The notes beneath the pieces are model-generated. The model did no database searches, had not been told where the DNA came from, and was given only the letters and a program-made list of their open reading frames with translations. From NCBI GenBank assembly GCA_013368315.1, contig JAACJM010000122.1:1-64000 (forward strand): a DNA stretch of 64,000 nt, written 5' to 3'. This document shows, one piece after another, positions 12,668-24,011 of the stretch (the stretch's first letter is position 1; each line of letters opens with the position of its first letter). Source of the stretch: Tetrapyrgos nigripes. Its lineage: Eukaryota > Basidiomycota > Agaricomycetes > Agaricales > Campanellaceae. A program made the position numbers and the translations under genes.

Positions 12668-12961
12668 ACGAGCTTGCACCGCACTGGGTGCAAACACTTG
12701 TAATTCCTTGGATATACTGAGGAATTACAAGAGACTTACTTGGGTACACTCAATATGTAAGTCCATTGGACTTACTAAAGTATTACAAGAGACCAAAAAA
12801 ATCAAAACAATTATGTATGACCATTGTAAGGTGCAAAGGTCTCTTGTAATACTTCAGTAAGTCCAATGGACTTACATATTGAGTGTACCCAAGTATGTCT
12901 CTTGTAATTCCTCAGTATATCCAAGGAATTACAAGTGTTTGCACCCAGTGCCGGAGCTCGT
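12668..12961. repeat. Near-perfect foldback (127-bp arms, 43-bp spacer)
   Basis: The left arm 12668-12794 and right arm 12838-12961 are reverse complements. Over the inner 109 bp, from GGGTGCAAACACTTG to TATTACAAGAGACC, I count two mismatches. Each arm also has smaller palindromes of its own (CTTGTAATTCC...GGAATTACAAG and TAAGTCCATTGGACTTA), so the whole block could form a branched cruciform. It lies between the last ORF of the gypsy element and its polypurine tract, so it would be in the 3' untranslated part of the element RNA. Confidence 0.85.
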
Positions 12962-13397
12962 ATGTTGTTGACCTTGTCGTTTGGAAAGGATAGATTCCAA
13001 AGTCCTGTTTCCCACCAGTCGCTGAGCCTTCTGTCCATCTCCTTAGAAATTGCCTCCTGCTCCTTGTTGCTATCATACTCTTCGTCGTCTGTACCCCAAT
13101 CCCATAGTGCCACAGGGGTATGATGTCCCCAAGAGCCCCAACTGTCAGAGTCCCAACCTTTGTTATCATGGGGTTACCCCATCCATTGTCCAAATTGTCG
13201 TTGTCTGTGTTCCACCAATCACCATGAAACCAATCGTTTGGGTCGTAGTTCCATGCTATATGGAAGAAGAGGTCAACTCCATCGTCACGAGGGTCGTATG
13301 GGATTTTAGTGCTGGAGAAGGTAAGTGAAGTTTTGGGTTGGAACGAGAAGGTGATTGTGGATGTGAAGGAAAAGGAGGCGAACATCTTATTGATCAA
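12811..13397 (-). CDS. Downstream ORF of the gypsy element, unknown function
   Basis: A minus-strand frame from the ATG at 13397 encodes 161 residues beginning MINKMFASFSFTSTITFSF. An aromatic and acidic centre includes FFHIAWNYDPNDWFHGDWWN and a Trp-rich C-terminal part. An overlapping frame (12811-13113) continues the Trp/Asp/Glu-rich composition (MALWDWGTDDEEYDSNKEQ), so a frameshift may have separated one longer product. The 3' end reads into the foldback at 12668-12961. It follows the chromodomain end of pol in the same orientation, so it belongs to the element or its 3' region. I recognise no domain. Confidence 0.4.
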
Positions 13398-13529
13398 GTG
13401 TTTTGGGACAAATACATTGTAGAGTCCACGTTTGAGAGCAGGTTTTTTTAAAGTCTCTCTATTAGGACGGGCAGCTTATCTCGGTAATGTTGACAGTGGA
13501 CGCTGTCTAACAGTGTTGGTAAGCCCGTG

Positions 13530-16500
13530 GATGTTTCATGTTTATTACGTTGGACAGGTTTGACGTGGGAACCCAAGAGTTCTTAGAGTCAGGATAGTCT
13601 GACCGCTTGATGAGATACTGAGTTTCTTTCCTATTCCTGGTGGGTTTGGAGTCTAGTATTTTTCCACGTCGTATTCTTCATCAGCATCCAGTAACTCCAC
13701 AGGTGGTTCAGGGTAATTCAGTCTATGAGCGTCTGTTTTGACATAGGGTGACAGCAATGATGCATGAAAGACGGGGTGTATTCGCCAGGTCTTTGGTAAT
13801 TTCAACTTGTAGTTGATCTGTCCAATTATTTCAATGACCTCAAATGGATTTCGGTCTCGTTGTTTTTAGGTTCTTCCTGTCGAGCAATACTTTATCCCCA
13901 ATGTTGTACCCTGTCCATGGTATGGAATGGTTTTCATGCTGATTTTTCCTTGTTTCTGCTGCTGAAGTTAGACTGGCTTTGAGTTCGTCTCTGAGTCGAT
14001 TGAGATTTTTGAGTCGTTCTTCTACTGTCGGTAGATTGGATGTTGGGTTAAATGTAGGGAACAATCGCAGTTGATATCCGTGTAAGAGTTCAAATGGTGA
14101 TTTTCCGGTTGCTGAGTGAACTCTAGTGTTGTGGCTGAACTCCGCATACAGTATGTAGTCCACCCAGTCTTCCTGTCGGTAGTTACAGAAGATCTGTAAG
14201 AACTGCTCCAGTTCTTGGTTGTATCGTTTGGATTCTCTGTCGGTCTGTGGGTGATAAGCTGTGCTGAGTGCTGATGTTATTCTGAGTTTCTCGTGGACCG
14301 CAGCCATGAATTTACTAGCGAACTGCAGTCCTCAATCAGAGATCATTTTATCCCACAGCCCATATTGCCGCCATGTGTGATCAAGCAGGAGGTCGACCAT
14401 ACCATCACTGTCAATTGTTTTTGTACAAGGCAATATGACAACAGTTTTTGTTGACCTGTCAACCACGACATGAACTGCATTAAATCCTTTACATTTGGGG
14501 AGATCTGTGATGAAGTCGGTAGTGATAGTTCTGAAAGGACGTTCTGGAATTTCAGTGGGTACCAAGGGGACTCGAGTTGGACGATTATTGGGTTTAGTTA
14601 ATTGGCATTTGGCACAACCATTTACGTAGTCTCTGACGAAGACTGACATTCCTGGCCACCAGAATTCTCTGCAGAATAGTTCATAGGTCTTGTACCTACC
14701 TGGGTGTCCCACCGCTAGGGAGTCATGGTGTAATTTCACAATGTCTCGTCGGAGGTTGTCATCGGCTGGGACATAGATTTTACCCTGGAACAATATAATT
14801 CCATCTTTGTAGTTCCATTCCTGTAGATTTTTTACCGGAGACCGGGGTCCGTTTCGTAGAATGACATCGAGGGCACTCACTACTTCAAGGTCCCTTTCAG
14901 GAGACTCTTTGATTCTTCGATGCAGTTCTACATCTCCTATAGCCATTACAGTCCCTTGTCTGGTTGCTTGAATTCAGAAGAATTTAGGATTGAGAAGGAC
15001 CCTGTCGGCATTATCATTTTCTATTCTGACTCTGATCTGGTTGTCTGGACAATGGATCAGCTTTGTTAAGGCTTCCCAGTTTATGGAGGAGTGAAAACTC
15101 AAATCGTATGAGGAATAGTGCCCAATGTGCTTGTTGTCGGCTGAGTTTCTGAGCTGCCTGGAAGTATGTTAGGTTCTGGTGATCAGTTAAGATTTCGATG
15201 GAGTGTAGGGCTCCTTCCAAATAGTGTCGCCATGCTTCTAATGCTCGTATGATCACAAGCAATTCTTTATTGTGGATGTCATAGTTTCTTTCTGTCTTGG
15301 AGAGCGACTTGGAGATATAGGCCACTGGGTGCCATCAATTGTCGTCTCTGGTTTGCATCAGTATACCTCCTGTTGCATATTCTGATGCATTGACTTCTAC
15401 CCGATACAGTTTGGTATGATCGGGCATCAATAGGACTGGTTTGGATGTAAAGGCCGCTTTGAGAGACTGGAAGGATTTCTCTGTTTCTATTCCCCAACTC
15501 CACTGATTATCCTTCTCTGTTAGGTTGAACAGTGGTTGTGCGATTTTCGAGAAGTCTTTGATGAATCATCTGTAAAAGTTTCCGAATCCTAGGAATGCTT
15601 GTACTTCCTTTACTGTTTTTGGTGTTGGCCATTCAATTACTCCCGCTACCTTGGCAGGGTCCATTGCCAAGGTGTCATGGGAAACAATAAGACCCAAGAA
15701 GTCTTTCAAACATGCACTTCTCAGGTTTCATGTATAAGTCATTGTTCCGTAAGCGTTGTAACACCTTTTGTACGAGTTCGCGATGTTCTGACATATCATG
15801 GGTGAATATGAGAATGTCATCCATATAAATAACGACCTTCCCTTGATTGATGAGATCCTTAAAGATCGTATTCATCATTGCCTGGAAGGTAGCTGTTGAA
15901 TTCATCAGTCCAAAAAACATGACTGTTGGTTTGAAGAGTCCTCGGTTGGTCTTGAAGGCAGCTTTCCACTCATCCCCTTCTTTGATCTGGATGTAGATTG
16001 ATCTTGGTGAATACATGTGCGTTTTTGAGTTTATCAATCAATTCTGGGATAAGAGGTAAGGGATACGTGTTCTTTATGGTTCCCTTGTTGAGTTCTCTGT
16101 AGTCTTGCACTGGTCATATTTTTCTGTCCTTCTTCTTGACGAAGAAGAAAGGACTCACCATAGGTGACTTTGACGGTTTAATGTATCCTTTTTTGAGGTT
16201 TTCGTTTAAAAAGGAGTCTAATTCGGTTTGCTTGTTTGGTGAGAGAGGATATGTTTTGCACGTCTGTGGTTGAAAATCTTCTTGTAGTTTGATTGCGTGG
16301 TCCCAACTACTTCATTGGGGTAAGCGTTCCAAGGTTTCCTTGTCGAATACTGACAAGTAATTGTGATATTGTTTGGGGATTCGCTCTTCTAGTTTGTTGT
16401 GCTTTTGTAATTAAGGTGGTGTTTTTGAGCGAAGGTGTTGTTGATAATAATCCCTTCCGCTCCACTGTCTAGTAGAGCGATTGCGTCAATTTTTCGTCCA

Positions 16501-16720
16501 GTTATTTTACCGATTAGTTCCATTTTCAATTTTATCGAGGGAATCTGTTGATTTCAAGTGATTGCTGTGATTCTTAGCTCAGATGGGAATTGTGGCTTAC
16601 GAAGGGTATAAGGCTCGTGTATTGCCTGTTCTTTACTGGTATATATGTCCATACTCCTCCTCCTGACGACGTGACAGGGGAGGTATTTAAAATCCGTTTG
16701 TGCTACAACGTCCTTCAGGT
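13530..16720 (-). pseudogene. Gypsy pol: protease, RT, RNase H, integrase, chromodomain
   Basis: Read on the minus strand: protease motif ALLDSGAEGIII near 16460; reverse transcriptase with VIYMDDILIFT (YMDD box) near 15800-15830 and FKTNRGLFKPTVMFFGL upstream of it; RNase H block at 15014-15325 (NKELLVIIRALEAWRHYLEG, then LTDHQNLTYF); integrase zinc-binding HHDSLAVGHPGRY...CAKCQ and catalytic core TTDFITDLP / STAYHPQTD at 13840-14900; and a chromodomain-like end [20 protein letters not shown] near 13620-13670. Stops at 14330, in the protease-RT linker and elsewhere are mostly TGA where Arg (CGA) would fit. The reading also shifts frame inside RT. Confidence 0.85.
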
Positions 16721-16789
16721 ATCCTGCTGCCTTCTCTTTCTCTTCTCCAGATAGTGCCCTGATTTTGGTGGTAAATTCCGAGATTTCTT

Positions 16790-18056
16790 TCATCGTAATG
16801 TTTGTTTTGGAAGGCAAGGGTCTGTGTTGGCAGTAGTCATTCTGATTGAAGGTTTCCAGGCCGTGTTATTGGAATTTGTTGTGGTGGACCTGGGAAACAT
16901 AGGGCAGTTCCATGTGGTGTGTCCCTTTTTGCGACAGCCGAAACATCGTCCTTCCTTTTTCATCTTTTCTCTTTCTTCGTTGGTCAGTTTAGGTGGATAT
17001 TTAATATTCGAAGATGCACCTGGGGTATTACTTTGGAAGGCATTCACTTCCATGCTCCTCGTTTGACTTCCTCCTGTGCTCTGCAATCCCCTGGTCTGTT
17101 GCCCTCCTTCTCCTTGCTGTTTATTCCACAAGGCTTTCTCTGCTTGCCTTTCCACCTAAATCATATGTTGTTTGACTGCAACCTTCTGTAGCGCCACAAG
17201 GTTTTTGGGTTGGGATGGTAGCAAGGAAATTCGGTCTACCAATCCTCTTGGGAGTCCTTTTTGGTAGTACTTCATCAATCCCTTGTCGTTGTAACCAGTA
17301 TCTTTAGCGTATAGTTTGAATTGAGAGTTGTACTTATCTATATCTGCTAAAGCTCCCTCCATCCTTATGGTTTCTATCTTTGTTTGTGCTTGCAATTCTT
17401 GGGATGTTGGTTCAAAATCTCGCAGGAACTCTCGTTTCACTTCTCGCAGGGTCCACGACCTCTTCTTCATTGTAGATCCCAATAACGACGAGTCTTCGTC
17501 TTCATTAGTCAATTCTTTGTCACTATCACTATAGTCGTCATCTTCTGTGTAGATTTTTGCCATCATGTCATGAGCCCATCATCCTGCTTCCTCTCCTGTG
17601 AAGAGGGTGAGAAATAGTGCTATTTTCTCGTTTTCCATAGGATAGACTCCATCGTTGAGCTGAAGATAGTTGTTAAACTCGGCTAACCAATCCCTTGCCA
17701 GGTTTCGTTCTCCTGTAAATTTCTCTGGCTTTGCCCCTCTTTCCTTCGTGGTTCTATTAGAAGGAGTAAAGGGATCATCTTCATTGGAAGGGGTGTCTGC
17801 AGGGCTTCTATTTGTCACCCCTGCAGCAGCATTCTCAGGGGATATCTTTATTCAAAGGTATTCGAAGATGGTTACTTCACCTTTGGCCCACATTCTCTTG
17901 TTTAGTTTAATCCAATGGTTGTCAAATGCAACGGTGTGTTTCTGTACTGCGTTTTTAACGTGTTGTGAGTAGTCCTTGAAGCTGTTTGGATCTGAGTCCT
18001 CAATCCTGTAGTGATATTCTGGTGGGGGTTGGATCCATAGGTTGTTAAGGAATGGT
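16790..18056 (-). pseudogene. Gypsy gag with CCHC zinc knuckle
   Basis: Three minus-strand open pieces (17579-17818 extended upstream to about 18056, 17156-17566, 16790-17155) are collinear and separated only by single stop codons at about 17576 (TGA), 17153 (TAG) and 17858 (TGA). The first contains KPEKFTGERNLARDWLAEF, the usual start of the fungal Ty3 capsid domain. The last carries CFGCRKKGHTTWNCP, a CX2CX4HX4C nucleic-acid-binding knuckle. Replacing the stops by Arg or Gln would give one continuous capsid/nucleocapsid frame, so the decay is by point mutation. Confidence 0.8.
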
Positions 18057-18429
18057 TCGAAGTTGAAAGCCAGTGTGTATGATTGAGGGTTTTAGGATTT
18101 CAATTACAGAGTCGGTTAACTGCCCTACTCGAATCAGCGAGTCTGGTTTTATGTCTCGAAACTGTGTAGACAGGGGACAAGAAGCAGAACAGAGGAAAAA
18201 GCAGAAGACGACACCTCAAATTTCCAACCATATGTTTATCCCTCTTATGTCTTCACTGTGTTATTCATTCACTTCGCATTTAGAGCATGCACCATATGCC
18301 ACTGGACTTGACATTGCAAAAAAATCACAGGCAAGTCAGTACTGCTGGAAAGAGAAGACAAAAGGTCAACAAAAACTCATCTTGTTCAGCAGGTTTGCCT
18401 CCCACAACAGTTACCACTCCTCCCAGGCT

Positions 18430-20883
18430 CTCTTGTCTGCATATCACAATCCTTCCCAAAGCAAGCCAACCAAAGCCAAATCCAAGTCCTCTGGGGATGA
18501 GGACAATGTCATGGAACAGGACGACATCATGGTCTGACAGGAAACTGTTGAGCCTGAGCCAGGCTGGGCTGATGAGGAGATGGTGGTTGTCAGAGAAGAG
18601 AGTGTGGAGCCAAGTTTATGGGACAACAGATTGAATGAAGCATCTTTGACAGCTGTGGGAGTGGAAAATACAGCTGCAGTCCCAGTGCAGTCAAAGGAAG
18701 AGGCTGAGGAGGAGGCTTGAGAGGACCTGGATGAAGTTATTGGTGAAAAGGGCAGCAGGAAAGAGAAAGTGGAGATAAGGGGATGGTCAGAGTTGAGAGA
18801 GCAAATTAAGGCAGATTTGGGAACAGCAAAGAAGAGATTCATACCTTTATCCAAAATCAACCAACTCCAAATCCTATAAAACTTTGCCACTCTTCATTTG
18901 AAGGGTTTTGGACGAATCGCTGCTGTATTTACCCACCTATTCATTTCCTAACTCCATGAACTACTGTTCACTTCTCTCATATTCCCATCATCATCTTCCT
19001 TATCTATGGTTACCATCACTTGATCTGACATGCACATCTTTTATCTCCTCCAATTCCTATCTCCATGGACATTCTCACCTATTCATTTATCCTCTATTCA
19101 CTTCATTTACATATATGCCAAGGGGCTTGTAACTAGTTCTTTAGTCTGTTCACTTCGTCTCCACTCCGCTCTCAGTACAGTGCAGTGTTGAGCATAGTCA
19201 GCTACTCACACGTCTCTCATCTCTACTATTTTCCTACATCTCTTCTCTTTCTCTTGCCTCTTATATATTGTCAATCTATCTTATTCATTGTGTGACTTGG
19301 GTGGTTAATTGCTAAGTGACAACATCCTTGACAGCAAGTGAAGAAATTGCCAAGCAATGGCATGACAGAGAGGTAGTGCATTTTGCATGTTGGGTTCAGG
19401 ACCTGGCTCATTATTATCAGGTATTTGAGCAACTGCCATCTGAGAAGAGAGGAGGGACCTGTAAAAAAACAGACACTGCTATCTGACGAACAAATCAAGA
19501 AGACTTGTGTGAACTGACTTTACAGCCAGAAAGCTGGTACAGTAACACCCAAGACTTTTCAGAAAGCTCTTAACAGTGAGATGCTGCCAAAAATTAGGAT
19601 CCAGCATGCCAAACCATTATGCACCAGGACTGCTCATTGTTGGTTGAAGAAGCTCGGGTGGAGACTGACATGGCTGAAGAAGGGAGTCTACATGGATGGA
19701 CACAAGCGGGAAGATGTGGTCAAATATTGAAACAAGATCTTTCTTCCTGCAATGGCCAAGTATGAGAGAAGAATGGCATGCTGGGAACTCATTGGTGATG
19801 TTCTTGTTCACATCCCTCCTGTGCTTTGTGAAGGAGAAAAGGAAATAATTCCTCAGTTCCATGACAAGTCAACATTTTATATGAACAACTTTGCAAGCTC
19901 AGCCTGGCTTGCACTCAGTCAAACAATCTTACAGAAGAAGGAAAGAGGGCATTTCAGACATGTCTCTGAGTTCATCAATCAGGAGACTGGGCAACTCATT
20001 GTCAGAGACAAAGATGGCAACATCAAACGTGATGCTTGATGTGTCATTTATCCTGGGTCAAATGGTGATGCATGGTGGGACACAAAGCAGCTGCTGGAGC
20101 AAGTGAAGGAAGGGATTAGCATTTTTGAAGTGGCTCATCCAAATTGCATTGCACTTTTCATTTTTGACCAATCTTCTGCCCATGCTTCCCTTGCTCTTGA
20201 TGCTCTCTGCACATTTGAGATGAATAAATCCAATGGCAATGCTCAGCACAAGCAGAAGGATCCTGTCATTCCTGAAACCAATCCTGACCCTCAATACTGA
20301 GGCAAGACTCAGAAGATGACTCTTGCAGATGGACAAGCAAAGGGACTTGAAGACACTCTCACTGAGCGTGGGTTCAATGTTAAGGGAATGTGAGCCAAGT
20401 GTTCAAAACCCATTTGCCCAGCAACAAATTATGACTGCTGCATGGCTCGTCTCCTCACACATCAAATATCTATGCTCGAGACACTCATCAAGGGTCTTGG
20501 CCATGAGTGTATCTTCTTGCCCAAATTTTATTGTGAGCTCAATCCAATTGAAATGGTATGTCTCTTGATATTCTTGTGACACATTGCTAACATTCCTCAC
20601 AGTACTGGGGTTGGTGTAAGTACAGGTACCAGGAAGAACCAAAGCCAACATTCCAGCATGCAAAGGATGCCATGTTTAAATGGCTCAACAAGTGCCCCAC
20701 TGACTCGGAAGTCATATGCAGGTTTATTAATCGCTCTTTCAGGTGCATGAGTGCCTATCGCTGTGGATTGACCGAAAAGGCTGCAGAATGGGCTGTACGC
20801 AAGCAATGAGGTCATAGATCTGTCTCAGAGACTGCAATGATGAGTATTGAAGCAGTCATCAATCCAACTTCATGTCAATCATA
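18430..20883 (+). pseudogene. Agaricomycete DDE transposase, interrupted by an LTR
   Basis: A plus-strand reading with stops resembles a family common in mushroom genomes. N-terminal charged part, then LSKINQLQIL (about 18850), the insertion at 18924-19333, then SEEIAKQWHD, YYQVFEQLPSEKRGG (about 19420), MAKYERRMACWE (19752), IIPQFHDKSTFY with the likely first catalytic Asp (about 19850), LFIFDQSSAHAS with the second (about 20160), and FYCELNPIEM with the likely Glu (about 20530). The C-terminus near 20760-20883 ends in SIEAVINPTSCQS. In-frame stops (for example 18535 and 18718, both TGA) and frameshifts make it non-functional. The 5' limit is uncertain. Confidence 0.75.
18924..19333 (+). mobile_element. 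Solo LTR inside the DDE transposase pseudogene
   Basis: This 410-bp block (TGTATTTACCC...CCTTGACA) is the reverse complement of the interrupted LTR at 10620-12651. It separates ...GRIAA from SEEIAKQWH of the transposase; removing it leaves GCTGCAAGTGAAGAA, which restores the frame. No second LTR or internal retroelement sequence accompanies it, so it is a solo LTR. A 5-bp target duplication is not clear. It keeps the uninterrupted TA site used by Tc1-like copy 2. Confidence 0.75.
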
Positions 20884-21313
20884 GCTAAAACTGGTAATAT
20901 GGATACAAAACTTTTTGTTGAAAAGGTCCAAAAAATTGAGAATCCAAAACCGCCCATGGGAAAAACTTCGGAACACCATTTTTCGATGTATTTCAACATT
21001 CCGAGTCCAAATCTGTAAAAATTTGGGCCCAGAAAATTCAGAATCAGGTCCAGAAGACTTTGTCAACTTTGATTGTCCATGACTGTACATACAGTACAAT
21101 CAATATACAATTGAATAATCCAAGTGTCGACTCAGGTTAACTTGAGCTGGAGTGAGTTATTTATGGCAATAATGTAATCGAGCTGTTGAGAGTCAAGCCA
21201 GAGTGAGCCAAAGTCAAGTCCATGCAACACTACAAGTTTCCTCTACCTCTTCAATGTTTCTTTCTTTGTTCTCCTAACATGTTTTGGTAGTGGCCTTTGG
21301 TGATGAGGGTGCA
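20884..21313. other. Non-coding spacer
   Basis: No gene, repeat boundary or known motif is visible between the end of the DDE transposase remnant and the hAT-like element that follows. Confidence 0.5.
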
Positions 21314-21321
21314 TCTATGAC

Positions 21322-21919
21322 TAGGGCTCCTAGCGGATCGGATGCTGGTCAGATGCGGATCCATCCGCTCGGATGAGCGATGACCAAGACTTCATCCGCA
21401 TCGGCGGATGGCATCTGACAGATGGTCGGATCATCCGCGGATGGTGGACACATATACCAAAGGTATCGTATAGAGCTTGCCTGAGGTCTTTTTTCATTCT
21501 TTTTTTCACTTGTAAGTACACTTTGGGTCCATTCTATGTGAAATAAAAAAGTTTCCACTTGCCTACACATGTAAATACAGGATGCATGGCTCATGACACG
21601 GTATGGGCATGTTGCTGAGGATGTTTCCCATGGCTAGCTCAACGTTGAGCAAGGTTTCAAAACGTCGAGCTGTATTGACGAGAGTTTTTGTCGATGTTGA
21701 TAACTTTTCCAACTGTACAGAATCTCGGGAAGTCCCGAGAACTCACCCAAAATTAGTAAGTACAACAGGTTCACACATACCTCACACATCCGACGATGAC
21801 CGGTGGATGGTCGGATGGTATCCGTCGGTTGGGTGCACCTCCAGAGGCCCATCCGCCATCCAAATCCGAGGCCTTATCGGCGGATAGACGCCGGATCATC
21901 CGATCCGCTAGGAGCCCTA
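21322..21919. mobile_element. hAT-like MITE 1 (598 bp)
   Basis: Terminal inverted repeats TAGGGCTCCTAGCGGATCGG / CCGATCCGCTAGGAGCCCTA are flanked by an exact 8-bp duplication, TCTATGAC (21314-21321 and 21920-21927). Subterminal DNA on both sides repeats the words CATCCG and CGGATG many times, the usual clustered transposase-binding pattern of hAT elements. No transposase is encoded, so it is non-autonomous. The same termini are used by the larger element at 25899-34249. Confidence 0.9.
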
Positions 21920-21927
21920 TCTATGAC

Positions 21928-24003
21928 CAGCCCACTGCATTAGATCATCGTTAGGGAGGGTGAATACAGGGGTGGGAAAGGGGAGAAATGTTGGAGGGAG
22001 TGGATTAGAGTTAGGGAGTTGGACTGTGTACATGCTCCTTTTCTCATGTTGGTGTTATGACCATTGGAGTTGAATGTATGTTGGAGTCTAGAGGGGCTCC
22101 TTAGCCTTGGTCAAGTCTACTGAACCCCTGGGAGATGGTATTACTGTACAATTTTGACTGTAAGTTCACATAACAGTAACACAGCCCTCTGAACTAGACC
22201 AATTTTTATCTTTGGAACACATAACAAAGGCTTATGAACAGCATCTGTAATGCTTTTGTATGTAAGGGACCAGGCTAAGAGAAGGGAATATAGCCAGGCA
22301 CCTTAAGACAAGCCTATGAGCAGTAACATTTGAGTTGATTCGGCTAACCAATCTATGATGAAATACAGCATATAAGTACTAAATGATACTCGTAAGAACC
22401 ATGAAACTTGGCAGAACAGCGAGATACGAGATCATAGTGACTAATGGCTAAGATCAAGGATTGAACTGTTACATTGTAGCTAAAAAATCACCAGCAGCAG
22501 CAGCAGCAGGCCCACGGCCTGCAGTACCATATGTGCAACATGTAACACATAACTCAGAGCTTTGAATCCAGTCGAAGACATAATGCCCGGACCCCCATGA
22601 ACCTATGGTCAAAATTGTACAGTAGTGGATTTAGGTTCATTCTGAATGGTGGACATAGTAGTAAAGTGTTTGGCAAAAGGGCAAGAACTGCTTGAAGGGA
22701 AGGATCCTAGACGTGGGGTCATGGGGGGTAAGACAAAGATTAAGGGCTAGATGTTTGGCTTTTGGACTCCAGGTCAGTGAATAAAGAATGAGACCAGGCG
22801 CATGAGGAGCACGAGTGGCCATGGTAGGAGATTTTTGGTAGCACTTGACATGTCTGGGATTGTAGCCAGCGTTGTGGTGGACACTGAGGCAGTCGGTTCA
22901 CCTAGGGAGAGGTTCTCGAGTTCGTCGCGCATTGGTGTATCGCGTTTCGTGCTCAAGAGAGCCCAATAGTCCCTACTCGAGCCCAGGATTCCAGTACCTG
23001 ATTGTGAGAAAAACTGTACTTTGTGATAGTATGGGTTCAATAGGCCTAGCGTCGGCGGGAAACGCAAGCTTAGATCCTGGACTCGCGTGCCACACGTCCG
23101 GTAACTTCGGAACTTCGGTCCCGTATCCGATACCTCTATCTGGCTTGTAGACCTTGCACCACTGTCGTCACACTAGCCATCCAGGTGAATATCTCAAAGT
23201 CGTCATGTCCTTGAGCGCTTGAGCATTGACGAATAGTTTGCTTGGCATCGTTACTACAGTGTGCACGGACCAGGTGTGACTTTTTCACTTGGAGCTCGAG
23301 CGACCCTGACCTGACGGTTACAACCCCTTCCTTCCGCAACTCCGTCCGAAGGCCCATCTTGACAGCAATATCCTTCCCTTCTTTCTTCTGACCACGATAC
23401 ATCTCTAGACTTCCAGTCTATCAGAAAAAATGGCTCTGAAGTCCATACCTTATTTTGTTATCTTTTAATTCTTTGAAGTTCAGTGCCCCCTTCATTTGTA
23501 TTCTTATAGCTTGTCTTTTGACCTTATCAATACTGGGTGAATCAAGCAATTTGCAGTTGATTTCACACCATTATTGACGTGAATACCTATAATCACCTCT
23601 TAATTAGCATAATTTGTGCCAAGCGGCTAGACGTCGCAATGTTGTAGAGGTCTGAGAGAATATTAGAAGGGTATAAAGGATAAATAGAAAAGAAGGACTC
23701 TTAATTCAAAAGACTACTCAGAATAAATAAATACGTATTTTAGAAGGTTTCCAGCTTGACTGACATTCGCCTGAATATCTCCCACCCTTGAAGAGCGGAC
23801 TTCATACTAGCAAAAAGTCGTCAGCGTCGGGTGACTCGGAGCTGGGAAGCTGATGATGAAGATGATACTTGATTATCATCTTTGAGACATACTGGTATTT
23901 TCTATCTCCTCACCTACTATACATATCTATCTATCCTTCTACTTGTGTATGCTCCCAACATTCAAATTCATTTGCTATAATAATCAATCCTCTATTTAAC
24001 ATC
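21928..24003. other. Stretch without a supportable gene
   Basis: Open frames are short. A (CAG)n run lies at about 22493-22508. A 46-bp segment at 23042-23087 recurs inverted at 25825-25870. Two neighbouring minus-strand frames (22774-23067 and 23136-23402; the second starts MYRGQKKEGKDIAVKMGL) have coding-like composition, but no domain, splice pattern or homologue is recognised. Confidence 0.45.
23042..23087 (+). repeat. Inverted repeat partner A
   Basis: The core CGTCGGCGGGAAACGCAAGC and the flanking GGATCTAAGC/GACTCG words are found in reverse complement at 25825-25870, with small differences at the edges. The function is unknown. Confidence 0.7.
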
Positions 24004-24011
24004 GTCTCATG

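Larger units (their letters stand above)
12652..18130 (-). mobile_element. Degenerate Ty3/gypsy chromovirus, internal region
   Basis: Minus-strand order is gag with zinc knuckle, aspartic protease, reverse transcriptase, RNase H, integrase and chromodomain. This order, with integrase after RNase H and a C-terminal chromodomain, defines Ty3/gypsy chromoviruses. Many in-frame stops and several frameshifts make it inactive. The 3' LTR is present at 10620-12651. No 5' LTR or primer binding site is visible on the right; the sequence passes into the DDE-transposase pseudogene near 18.1-18.25 kb. The exact right boundary is uncertain. Confidence 0.85.

Noticed and set aside
18924..19333. Intron in the DDE transposase (begins GT, ends AG)
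   Set aside because: Splicing at GT/AG does not keep the frame, and the segment is a copy of the LTR at 10620-12651; removing the LTR exactly does restore AASEEIAKQW.
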